From Massilia varians (lineage in GTDB: Bacteria; Pseudomonadota; Gammaproteobacteria; Burkholderiales; Burkholderiaceae_D), in NCBI RefSeq assembly GCF_027923905.1, contig NZ_AP026966.1:3969001-4033000 (forward strand): 64,000 nucleotides of DNA, read 5' to 3'. Of the stretch, positions 10,374 through 17,993 are shown one piece after another. The notes beneath the pieces are model-generated. The model saw only the letters and a program-made list of their open reading frames with translations, was not told where the DNA came from and did not search any database. Made by a program: the position numbers and the translations under genes. Positions within the stretch are counted from its first letter, which is position 1; each line of letters opens with the position of its first letter.

Positions 10374-10688
10374 ATGAAGACATTGAAGAAGACGTACACC
10401 CCGGAACTCAAGGAAGAAGCCGTGAAGCTGGTGCTGGCGCAGGGTTTGTCCATTGAGCAGGCAGCAGCACGAGTAAGTATCCCAAAAGGGACGCTGGCCA
10501 ATTGGGTAGCAGCCGCCAAACGCGGGCCGGCCGCAACAGCAGCCCCTGGAAGCCGCTCTGTGGCCGAGCTGGAAGCGGAGAACGCGAAGCTGCGCAGGCA
10601 GCTGGTCCAGGCAGAGATGGAGCGGGACATCGTAAAAAAAGCGGCGGCGTACTTTGCGCAGGAGTCGCTGCCAAGTACGCGTGGATAA
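10374..10688 (+). CDS. IS3-family transposase OrfA (HTH protein)
   Basis: 104 residues. It has a helix-turn-helix (TPELKEEAVKLVLAQGLSIE to about residue 50, with LANWV as recognition region) and a C-terminal leucine-zipper-like coiled coil (ELEAENAKLRRQLVQAEMER, about 62-81). OrfA binds the IS ends and regulates transposition. The run of seven A at 10634-10640 within this gene is a canonical -1 slippage site from which ribosomes would enter the OrfB frame and make the OrfAB transposase. ATG at 10374 follows an AGGAG sequence. Confidence 0.9.
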   Translation: MKTLKKTYTPELKEEAVKLVLAQGLSIEQAAARVSIPKGTLANWVAAAKRGPAATAAPGSRSVAELEAENAKLRRQLVQAEMERDIVKKAAAYFAQESLPSTRG

Positions 10689-11554
10689 AGACAATGCGAC
10701 TCGATTTCCCTGGCTATCCTGTGAAGCTGATGTGCCAGGTATTGGACGTCTCGCGCAGCGGCTACTACAACTCGCTGCAGGCCAAGCCATCGACACGCGA
10801 GCAGGAAGACGCTCGGTTGAAAATCCTGATTACGGCAGTGCATCGGCAAACCCGAGAGACCTACGGGGTGCCTCGGATAAAGCACGAGCTTGCTGCACAG
10901 GGCCATGAAGTTGGTCGCGACCGTGTGCGCCGACTTCGCCAGGAGCTCAATCTGCGCTGCAAACAACGGCGCAAATTCATCGCAACGACAAACTCGAATC
11001 ACAACCTTCCCATCGCTGAGAAATTGCTGGAACAGCGGTTCGCGCCGAACAGGCCTGACGAAGTGTGGGTGACCGACATCACCTATATCTCCACTGCCGA
11101 AGGCTGGCTGTATCTTGCCGGCGTAAAGGACGTTTTTACCTGCGAGATCGTCGGCTACGCGATGGGCGAGCGCATGACGCAGGAGCTGACGACGCAGGCC
11201 TTGTGGCGCGCCGTGAGCCACAAGCGGCCGGCGCCAGGGCTGATCCATCATTCGGACCGTGGAAGCCAATACTGCGCCCATGCCTATCAGGAGCTGGTGG
11301 CGCAGTTCGGCATGCGCGCGTCGATGTCGCGCCGCGGGAACTGCTATGACAACGCGCCGATGGAGAGCTTCTGGGGCACGCTGAAGAATGAGCTTGTTCA
11401 TCATCGCCGCTATGCCACCCGTGCTGAGGCAAAGGCCTCGATTCAGGAATACATCGAAATTTTCTACAACCGACAGCGGCGCCATTCCCGCATCGGCTTT
11501 GTTCCGCCAGCGTTGTTCGCCGAATCCTTCAGCGAACAGCCGCAGGCGGCTTAA
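10640..11554 (+). CDS. IS3-family transposase OrfB (DDE integrase-like)
   Basis: The catalytic half of the transposase, in the -1 frame relative to OrfA and given here from the slippage site; the first ATG in frame is at 10694. An N-terminal HTH_21 region (MCQVLDVSRSGYYN) is followed by the rve/DDE core. First Asp is in DEVWVTDITYI, second in HHSDRGSQYC, and Glu in NAPMESFWGTLKNE, then the terminal YIEIFYNRQRRHS motif. All catalytic residues are present, so the element looks capable of movement. Subgroup within IS3 (IS51/IS3-like) not firmly assigned. Confidence 0.9.
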   Translation, partial: SGGVLCAGVAAKYAWIKTMRLDFPGYPVKLMCQVLDVSRSGYYNSLQAKPSTREQEDARLKILITAVHRQTRETYGVPRIKHELAAQGHEVGRDRVRRLRQELNLRCKQRRKFIATTNSNHNLPIAEKLLEQRFAPNRPDEVWVTDITYISTAEGWLYLAGVKDVFTCEIVGYAMGERMTQELTTQALWRAVSHKRPAPGLIHHSDRGSQYCAHAYQELVAQFGMRASMSRRGNCYDNAPMESFWGTLKNELVHHRRYATRAEAKASIQEYIEIFYNRQRRHSRIGFVPPALFAESFSEQPQAA

Positions 11555-12420
11555 GACGAGCGTGTCCGTTATTGACAGTACACCTCAGTTCGCCAAGGCG
11601 ACGGTAATCGTCCCCGCTGTCTCCTGCATGAGGCATATCGATCAGGTAGTCGTCGAGCGTTGCCGCGAACTGACTACCTGTTGATCCTTGATTAATACAG
11701 GAAGGCGTAACACTGGACGTCAACCGGCCTTGCATGTAGTCCCAACTATGGCGCACCACATTGCCCGGCTTTAGTGTACAAACTGGACTCCAGCGGATGA
11801 TGGTGTCGCTTTGCTCCGTACTGTCGTCTCGGTGGTAGCGCACGGTGCCGGCGACGTTTTGCCGCAACATGGATACATTATCGAACAGAACCAGCGTATG
11901 GCCCGGCATGTTCTGGCTTCCTGGCTCGCTGGCTCGTCCGGCGCGAACAAACCAGGCGATGCCACGTCGTTTCCATAATCGACGCAGGAATTCGGCATCG
12001 GACTCGTTATGCTGCATCGTGAATTCTCGAACCGGATATGTGGCGGTGATCTGAGACCAGTCCACGTCGAAGGTCTTGGCCAGTACCGGATTGTTCCGGC
12101 GCCATTCGTCGAGAATAACTCCGGTAAGATCAAGTTCGTTCTGCTGACGGAAAACGCGGGTGTTGATACGCTGTTCCATCAGCGCCAACGCATCGCGCAT
12201 TACGAGTTGGTAGGTCGCCAAACCGCCATCGCTATGTCCGGCTGCCACTTGCCAGACAATGCCACAAACGGCGTGCAGCTCTCCACGATCGGTGACGAAC
12301 TGGAGTTCAATCGGTAACGCGATAAATTCTTTCAAAGGAAAGTCTGCACGGGTCGCTACGCATGCGAGCCTGTATTCCAGTCCACCGCATAGCGTTTCGT
12401 TTCCTGTAACACGCTTGACC

Positions 12421-13472
12421 GGCTTTGTTGCACAAATCGGCCCATCAGCGGCCGAGGCGCAGCACGGGTAAACTGACGGCATGATTGCTCCCGTAAAGCT
12501 GAAGTACCGAACGACCAACTGGAAAGACTACAACGCGGCATTGAAAGCCCGCGGCTCGCTGCTGATCTGGCTGGACAAGGACATGTGCTGGCACGGCAGT
12601 GCGAGCGGCAAGCGGGGCCGCAGTCCGAAGTACAGCGAGGCGGCGGTCCAGTTCTGCCTGACCGTTAAGGGCCTGTTCAATCTGCCCTTGCGCCAGGCCA
12701 TGGGTATGACGCAGAGTCTGCTCGGGTTGGCCGGACTGGACTGGCAAGTGCCCGACTTCAGCACGGTCAGCCGGCGCCAGAAGCGTCTTTCGGTGACGAT
12801 CGGAGCGCAGCCGACGACGACGGGATTGCACCTGCTGGTCGACAGTACAGGCATCAAGATGCTGGGCGAAGGCGAGTGGAAGACGAAGAAACATGGTGCC
12901 GACTACCGTCGCCAATGGCGCAAGATCCACCTTGGCATTGACGCGGCCACGCTGGAAATCCGGGCGATCGAGGTGACCGACAATGCCACCGGCGATGCCC
13001 CAATGCTGCCGTGCTTGCTCGACCAGATACCCACCGAGGAGGTTGTCGCGAGCGTCAGTGGCGACGGCGCCTACGACACGAAAGGCTGCCACGAAGCGAT
13101 TGCACAACGCGGAGCGCAGGCACTCATTCCGACACGCAAGAACGCCAAGCCATGGAAGGACCAGCGTCCCGGTGCCAAAGCGCGCAATGCCATCCTGGCG
13201 GCCACCCGCCGGCTTGGCCGGAAGATCTGGAAAAAGTGGAGCGGGTATCACCGGCGCAGCCTTGTCGAGACCAAAATGCGTTGCTTCAAGCTGCTTGGTG
13301 AACGCGTCATGGCGCGCGACTTCGACCGTCAGGTCGCCGAGTTGCAGGTCCGTGCCGCCATCCTCAATCGCTTCACGCGCTTGGGCACGCCCACGACCGT
13401 AGCGGTGACCATGCCGTAAATCCGTCTGGGGTTTGGGGTACTACGCGCTCAATTGATTTATGCAACAAAGCC
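12421..13472 (+). mobile_element. IS5-family (IS903-type) insertion sequence, 1052 bp, with 9-bp target duplication
   Basis: Terminal inverted repeats begin GGCTTTGTTGCA at the left and end TGCAACAAAGCC at the right, resembling the IS903 ends. The duplication CGCTTGACC is present exactly on both sides (12412-12420 and 13473-13481); 9 bp is the size made by IS903-group elements. One intact transposase gene fills most of the element. Perfect duplications and an intact gene point to a recent insertion into vgrG. Confidence 0.93.
12481..13419 (+). CDS. IS5-family transposase
   Basis: 312 residues. The N-terminal DUF4372/HTH-like region contains WKDYNAALKARGSL and VQFCLTVKGLFNLPLRQ. The DDE core has its first Asp in LLVDSTGIKMLG (about residue 121), the second in VSGDGAYDTKGCHEA (about 194), and the Glu in RRSLVETKMRCFK. 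It catalyses cut-and-paste movement of the surrounding element. It is encoded opposite to the disrupted vgrG. Length and motifs look complete. Confidence 0.93.
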   Translation: MIAPVKLKYRTTNWKDYNAALKARGSLLIWLDKDMCWHGSASGKRGRSPKYSEAAVQFCLTVKGLFNLPLRQAMGMTQSLLGLAGLDWQVPDFSTVSRRQKRLSVTIGAQPTTTGLHLLVDSTGIKMLGEGEWKTKKHGADYRRQWRKIHLGIDAATLEIRAIEVTDNATGDAPMLPCLLDQIPTEEVVASVSGDGAYDTKGCHEAIAQRGAQALIPTRKNAKPWKDQRPGAKARNAILAATRRLGRKIWKKWSGYHRRSLVETKMRCFKLLGERVMARDFDRQVAELQVRAAILNRFTRLGTPTTVAVTMP

Positions 13473-13847
13473 CGCTTGACCAGCAAGACGTCGTCAAGCA
13501 CATTTTGTCCCTGCGCAAACCTGACACGGATTGGACGATTCTCTTCTGTCATGCCGGCGCACGCGCCCGCCAATTCCTTCAGATTCATGCGAGTTGCATC
13601 CCAGGTTGCGTTACTGAGAGATTTGTTGCAACGAGTAGTATTGCAACTATGAACCCTCAGCAATTGCTCTGGGTTAAAGTCGGACGCGAGGCAAGCTAAT
13701 CAGGACAATGAGCGCAGGCAGCTGGATACCTTATGCGGACGCTGCAGTCCGAGTCATGGCAGAGCAGGCTGACGTATTAATGAAAACAACCAAGGCCGCA
13801 CGTAGTCAGATGCTATTCGGAGATGCTGTCCGATGGCAAACAGGGAA

Positions 13848-14288
13848 CTACGCCTCCTCGCCCTGCACCCGCTCGAACGGACCGATGCAGGTATTCATGC
13901 TCTCATCCGCGCACATCAGGAACAGCGCCCCGGAAGGATGGAAGCGGATGTAGTTGGTGGCCGTGGTGCCTGGTTTCATGATGGCGCCGGCGCAGTCCTT
14001 CTTGCCGTTGTCCTTCACGACACGGTCGTCCAGCCGGTAGAAACCCTTGGCGCTGGGCTTGGCGGGAATGCGGTATTCACTCTCGGAGACCTCTTCGGCG
14101 CTGGTGACGAGGGTGGTGCCGTCACCCCGGAAGCGGTAGGTTTCCGAGCAACCGAGGTCGGGCAGGCTCAGCTTCCAGATGCCCAGGATCGGATGGTCGG
14201 CCGGCGGCGCGGCCTGCGCCGCCGACGGCACGGCACTCAAGGCGATCGAGAACAAGGCCCCAGTCAACACCGCGGCAGGCATACGCAT
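13848..14288 (-). CDS. Small exported protein of unknown function
   Basis: 146 residues with a Sec signal peptide (about 1-25, PAAVLTGALFSIALSAVPSA then AQA cleavage) and a mature part of about 120 residues. The mature part has four Cys (LGCSETYRF, KDCAGA, MCADES, TCIGPF), possibly two disulfides. The pattern ILGIWKL...YRFRGDGT and NYIRFHPSGALFLMC suggests a lipocalin-like or META-type beta barrel, but I do not recognise the family. The start is set by AAGGAG six bases before the ATG at 14288. It sits between the degraded T6SS island and the NYN-domain gene, as a separate unit. Confidence 0.7.
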   Translation of the reverse strand: MRMPAAVLTGALFSIALSAVPSAAQAAPPADHPILGIWKLSLPDLGCSETYRFRGDGTTLVTSAEEVSESEYRIPAKPSAKGFYRLDDRVVKDNGKKDCAGAIMKPGTTATNYIRFHPSGALFLMCADESMNTCIGPFERVQGEEA

Positions 14289-14361
14289 GGCAGGCTCCTT
14301 CGCACGTTGCGACAACCGGGCGGACGCCGCGGCAGGCCCGCGCATGCGGACGGTGCCATTA

Positions 14362-14399
14362 TTGCAAAGGCGGCGCACGCGCGGCGCACGCGCCGCCTT
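14362..14399 (-). terminator. Stem-loop terminator after the NYN-domain gene
   Basis: Reading leftward from the NYN gene stop, AAGGCGGCG pairs with CGCCGCCTT (14391-14399 with 14367-14375). The loop is GC-rich and able to pair further, and the stem is followed by TTGCAATAAT. The U-tract is weak, but position (6 bp after the stop) and stem strength support a terminator. Confidence 0.5.
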
Positions 14400-14404
14400 C
14401 GCCG

Positions 14405-15907
14405 TCAGCCGTTTTCCGACGGGGTCTTCGGCTTGGCCGGATGGCGTCCGCGCGGGGCGCTCTTGCGGGCCGGGGCCTTGTGGGCAGGACGGGTGCTCTT
14501 CTTGCGAGCCGGCTTGGCGTCAGCGTCGGCATCGCTTGGTGCCGCCTCGCCGCTGCCCGGTTCCGAAACGTTTTCCGGCGCGGCTTCCGGGGCAACTGCG
14601 GGCGCAACTGCGGGCGCATCGGCGGCGCTGTCGGGCGCCACGGCCGGGTCGGGCAGATCGGCGGCCGCTGGCGCCGCCGCCTTCTTGGCGGCCGGCTTGC
14701 GTGGTGCGCGGCGGCGTTCCTTGACCGGGGCCGGCGCCGGTTCCGCGGCGGCTTCCTCGGCCGCGTTGTCGGCGGCCGGTTCGGCCACCGGTTCGGCTGC
14801 GGGCGCCGCCTCTGCCGGCGCCGCTTCCGGCGCCGCTTCTTCGGTGACGGCCGGGCCTGGCAGCAGTTCCGCAGCCAGGGCGGCGTCCACCGCATTCAGC
14901 TCGGGCGCTGCGGGCGCCGCCTCGCGGCCCCTGCCGCCGCGCCCGCCGCGGCCGCGGCGGCCGCGTTCCGGCTTGGCCTCGGCCTGCGGCGCTTCTTCGC
15001 CGCCCTGGACGGCGGCGGCTTCCTCGCCGGCCGGGGTGTCCGGCGCCACGACCAGCTCGGGCGCCGGCATCGCCACCGGCGCCGAGGCGCTGCGGAACAC
15101 GTAGGTGCCGGATTTCTCGTCGCGGCCGAAATCGAACAGGCCGCGCGCCTGGGCTTCTTCCAGCAGGTTGCCGAAGGTACGGAAACCGTAGAAGGTCTCG
15201 GAGAAATCCGGACGGCGGCGCTTCAGGGTGTCCTTCAGCAGCGAGGCCCAGATCTTGCCGGTGTCGCCGCGTTCCAGCACCAACGCATCGAAGGTCTCGA
15301 CCACCATCTCGAGCGCCTGCGCCTTGCGCGCTTCCAGCTCCTCGCGGCGCTTGTCGTCGCTCGGGCGGCGTGTGGACGGCTGGCCGCGGCGCGCGTCAAG
15401 CTCTTCCTTGCGCTTGGCGGCGGCCCGGCGCACTTCGCGCACCAGGTCGTCGTAGAAGATGAATTCGTCGCAGTTCGCCACCAGGAGATCCGAGGTGGAC
15501 TGCTTGACGCCCACGCCGATCACGCGCTTGGCGTTCTCGCGCAGCTTCGATACCAGCGGCGAGAAATCCGAGTCGCCCGAGATGATGACGAAGGTATCGA
15601 CGTGCGACTTGGTGTAGCACAGGTCGAGCGCATCGACCACCAGCCGGATGTCGGCCGAATTCTTGCCCGACTGGCGCACGTGCGGGATTTCGATCAGTTC
15701 GAAGTTCGCTTCGTGCATCGGCGCCTTGAAGGTCTTGTAACGGTCCCAGTCGCAATAGGCTTTCTTGACGACGATGCTGCCCTTGAGCAGCAGGCGTTCC
15801 AGCACCGGCTTGATGTCGAATTTCTCGTAGTTGGCGTCACGCACGCCGAGCGCGACGTTTTCGAAGTCGCAGAACACCGCCATGCTGATGTTGTCGGAGG
15901 TAGCCAT
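14405..15907 (-). CDS. NYN (PIN-like) domain protein with OST-HTH-like domain and Ala-rich tail
   Basis: 500 residues. Residues about 8-150 form a NYN/LabA-type PIN-fold nuclease domain, with acidic metal-site residues in VFCDFENVALG (Asp14), NSADIRLVVDAL and IISGDSDFSPLV. A charged linker (150-200) is followed by a winged OST-HTH/LOTUS-like segment (about 200-280: LKRRRPDFSETFYGFRTFGN). The last 220 residues are low complexity, Ala/Pro/Glu-rich, ending in an Arg/Lys-rich stretch. NYN-LOTUS proteins are believed to act on RNA; bacterial functions are mostly untested. Transcribed alone with its own terminator. The catalytic acids are present, so nuclease activity is plausible but inferred. Confidence 0.82.
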   Translation of the reverse strand: MATSDNISMAVFCDFENVALGVRDANYEKFDIKPVLERLLLKGSIVVKKAYCDWDRYKTFKAPMHEANFELIEIPHVRQSGKNSADIRLVVDALDLCYTKSHVDTFVIISGDSDFSPLVSKLRENAKRVIGVGVKQSTSDLLVANCDEFIFYDDLVREVRRAAAKRKEELDARRGQPSTRRPSDDKRREELEARKAQALEMVVETFDALVLERGDTGKIWASLLKDTLKRRRPDFSETFYGFRTFGNLLEEAQARGLFDFGRDEKSGTYVFRSASAPVAMPAPELVVAPDTPAGEEAAAVQGGEEAPQAEAKPERGRRGRGGRGGRGREAAPAAPELNAVDAALAAELLPGPAVTEEAAPEAAPAEAAPAAEPVAEPAADNAAEEAAAEPAPAPVKERRRAPRKPAAKKAAAPAAADLPDPAVAPDSAADAPAVAPAVAPEAAPENVSEPGSGEAAPSDADADAKPARKKSTRPAHKAPARKSAPRGRHPAKPKTPSENG

Positions 15908-16062
15908 GAATTATTGCTTTCGATTAATAGAAGGACAAACTGACCGCGATTATACGCATCCCGCTTCTTCCTGGCGGCGCGCGTTGCATCAGTAAATGTG
16001 TCATGGCAAGCACTTCGCTTTTATAATTGTGTTTCCTTCATGCTCTGACCCTGTATTGACCC

Positions 16063-17982
16063 ATGCTTTCGTCATCCGTCTTCGAGTCAGCGTTTAACAG
16101 TTCGCCGATCGGCAAGTACCTCCTGTCCCCGACGCCGGAGGCCGTGATCCTTGCCGTGAACGATGCCTTCCTGAAGGCGTCGTCGCGCCGGCGCGAGGAG
16201 CTGGTGGGCACCAGCCTGTTCGTGGCCTTCCCTTCCAATCCGGACGACCCCGGCAGCAGCACCAACGAGGCCGAGCTGCGCACCTCGTTCGCCAAGGTGC
16301 TGGCGACCGGCGAGCCGGATATGCTTCCGGTACAGCGCTACCCGATCCCGGTGCAGACCCCCGACGGTACGATCGGCTTCGAAGAACGGTTCTGGAACGC
16401 CTACAGCGCCCCGGTGTTCGGCGAGAACGGCGCCATCGCATGCATCTCGCATACGACCAAGGACGTCACCGAGCAGATCCATTCCGAGCGGGCGCTGCGC
16501 GAGAGCGAGAACCGGTTCCGGGCGCTGACCACTGCCGGCCAGGTGGTGTACCGGATGAATGCCGACTGGACCGAATTGCGCGAACTCGACGGGCGCGGCT
16601 TTCTGAAGGACACCGAGCGGCCGCGCTCGTTCTGGCTGGAGGATTACATTCCGGACGACGAACAGGAACGGGTGCACGCCGCCGTGCTCGAAGCGATCCG
16701 GACCGGCTCCGTGTATGAGCTCGAACACCGGGTGCGCCGCGTCGACGGCAGCGACGGCTGGGCATTGTCGCGCGCCGTGCCGATCCTCGATGCGAAGGGG
16801 CAGGTGGTCGAATGGATCGGCGCCGCCAGCGACATCACCGAGCGCAAGACGGCCGAGGAAAGGCTGCGCGAGTCGGATCGCCGCAAGGACGAGTTCCTGG
16901 CCATGCTGGCGCACGAACTGCGCAATCCGATCGCGCCGATCAGCGCCGCGGCCGCCCTTCTGCAACGCATGAAGCCGGACGAGGCGCTGGTGCGGCGAAC
17001 CAGCGAGATCATCGCGCGCCAGGTCGGCCACATGACCGGGCTGATCGACGACCTGCTCGACGTCTCGCGCGTCACCCGTGGTCTGGTGGAGCTGGAACGC
17101 GTACCAGTCGACCTGCGCACCGTGCTGCAGGACGCGGTGGAACAGGTCATGCCGCAGATCGAGGCGCGCCGCCACGCGCTGGCGCTGGCCCCGCCATCCG
17201 GGCCGGTTGTGGTCATGGGCGACAAGAAGCGGCTGGTGCAGGTGGTGGCCAACCTGCTCAACAACGCCGCCAAATACACCCCGGAAGGCGGACATCTGGC
17301 CCTGCACGCCCATGCCGCAAACGCGCAAGCCTGCATCGAGGTCAGCGACAACGGCATCGGCATGGCGCCCGAATTGACCGGGAGGGTGTTCGAACTGTTC
17401 GCGCAGGCCGAGCGCAGCGTCGACCGCTCGCTGGGCGGACTCGGCCTGGGGCTGGCGCTGGTCAAGAGCCTGGTCGAGCTGCACGGCGGCTCGGTCGCCT
17501 GCGCCAGCCCGGGGCTGGGGCTGGGCAGCAGCTTCTCGGTGTGCCTGCCCTGCCTGCCCGCGCAGATGGCGCCGTGCGGCGACACCTGCGCGGCCGCCAC
17601 GGCCGCCAGTGCCGGCACCGCCTCCTCGCTGCGGGTCCTGGTCGTGGACGACAACGTCGACGCGGCCGTGACCCTGTCCATGGTGCTGGAAGCGGCCGGC
17701 CACCAGACCCTGGTGGAACACGGCGCGCTGGCCGCCCTCGAACGCGCACGGGCAAGCGCGCCGCAGGTCTGCCTGCTCGACATCGGACTGCCGGAGATGG
17801 ACGGCAAGGAGCTCGCGCGCCGCCTGCGCGCCGACCCGGTCACGACGGATGCCCTGCTGGTCGCCGTCACCGGGTATGGCCAGGACAGCGACCGCCGCCA
17901 GATCATGGCCGCCGGTTTCGACCACCACCTGGTCAAGCCGGTGGACATGGAGCGGCTCGCGGCGATCCTGGCCACGGCCTGA
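16063..17982 (+). CDS. Hybrid sensor histidine kinase with PAS domains and receiver
   Basis: 639 residues, soluble (no membrane segment). A degenerate PAS (about 8-135) and a PAS/PAC (about 148-265, ending ASDITERKTAEERL) precede the HisKA domain with His284 in FLAMLAHELRNP. The HATPase follows (NLLNNAAKYTPEGG, DNGIGMAPEL, GLGLGLALVKSL). A C-terminal receiver (about 522-639, VLVVDDNVDAAVT) has phospho-acceptor Asp573 in LLDIGLPEMDG and Lys in LVKPVD. It autophosphorylates and relays to its own receiver; a downstream Hpt or regulator is not adjacent. Signal unknown. Next to, but convergent with, a HAF-repeat gene 11 bp away. Confidence 0.92.
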   Translation: MLSSSVFESAFNSSPIGKYLLSPTPEAVILAVNDAFLKASSRRREELVGTSLFVAFPSNPDDPGSSTNEAELRTSFAKVLATGEPDMLPVQRYPIPVQTPDGTIGFEERFWNAYSAPVFGENGAIACISHTTKDVTEQIHSERALRESENRFRALTTAGQVVYRMNADWTELRELDGRGFLKDTERPRSFWLEDYIPDDEQERVHAAVLEAIRTGSVYELEHRVRRVDGSDGWALSRAVPILDAKGQVVEWIGAASDITERKTAEERLRESDRRKDEFLAMLAHELRNPIAPISAAAALLQRMKPDEALVRRTSEIIARQVGHMTGLIDDLLDVSRVTRGLVELERVPVDLRTVLQDAVEQVMPQIEARRHALALAPPSGPVVVMGDKKRLVQVVANLLNNAAKYTPEGGHLALHAHAANAQACIEVSDNGIGMAPELTGRVFELFAQAERSVDRSLGGLGLGLALVKSLVELHGGSVACASPGLGLGSSFSVCLPCLPAQMAPCGDTCAAATAASAGTASSLRVLVVDDNVDAAVTLSMVLEAAGHQTLVEHGALAALERARASAPQVCLLDIGLPEMDGKELARRLRADPVTTDALLVAVTGYGQDSDRRQIMAAGFDHHLVKPVDMERLAAILATA

Positions 17983-17993
17983 ACCGGTCTTTC

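Larger units (their letters stand above)
10314..11587 (+). mobile_element. IS3-family insertion sequence, 1274 bp
   Basis: Ends are imperfect inverted repeats. The left end starts TGAGGTACGCTGATTTTTTC and the right end, read inward, starts TGAGGTGTACTGTCAATAAC; both run on into GGACAC. It encodes OrfA and OrfB with a slippery A7G between them. The 3-4 bp flanks differ (ATAC on the left, GTTC on the right), so there is no target duplication. The left flank is the lipobox region of the Tli4 gene and the right flank the middle of vgrG. This is expected if the element, after inserting, deleted the DNA next to it. The exact ends could be off by a base or two because vgrG may itself supply CTGAGG. 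Confidence 0.85.
11588..13588 (-). pseudogene. vgrG: vgrG (T6SS spike) interrupted by an IS5-family element and truncated at its 3' end
   Basis: The 5' piece (13588 to 13473) begins MNLKELAGACAGMTEENRPI and reaches DVLLVKR at the IS. The second piece (12420 to 11588) resumes VKRVTGNETLCGGLEYRLAC and continues through ELQFVTDRGELHAVCGIV, REFTMQHNESDAEFLRRLW and DDYRRLGEL, all typical of the VgrG N-terminal gp27-like region. The pieces join perfectly once one copy of the 9-bp target repeat is removed. The gp5/OB-fold and needle part is missing: the gene ends at the IS3 element. VgrG would trimerise as the puncturing spike of a T6SS; no functional spike can be made from this locus. Confidence 0.88.

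Noticed and set aside
10256..11485. A minus-strand frame of about 409 codons through the IS3 element
   Set aside because: It is the antisense of OrfB; the plus strand has OrfA/OrfB with catalytic DDE residues.
13589..13847. Possible small gene between vgrG and the exported protein gene
   Set aside because: About 260 bp with only short, unconvincing frames; it looks like non-coding DNA upstream of vgrG.
14441..15943. A plus-strand frame of 500 codons opposite the NYN gene
   Set aside because: Gly/Arg-rich with no signature; the minus strand has clear NYN and OST-HTH-like domains.
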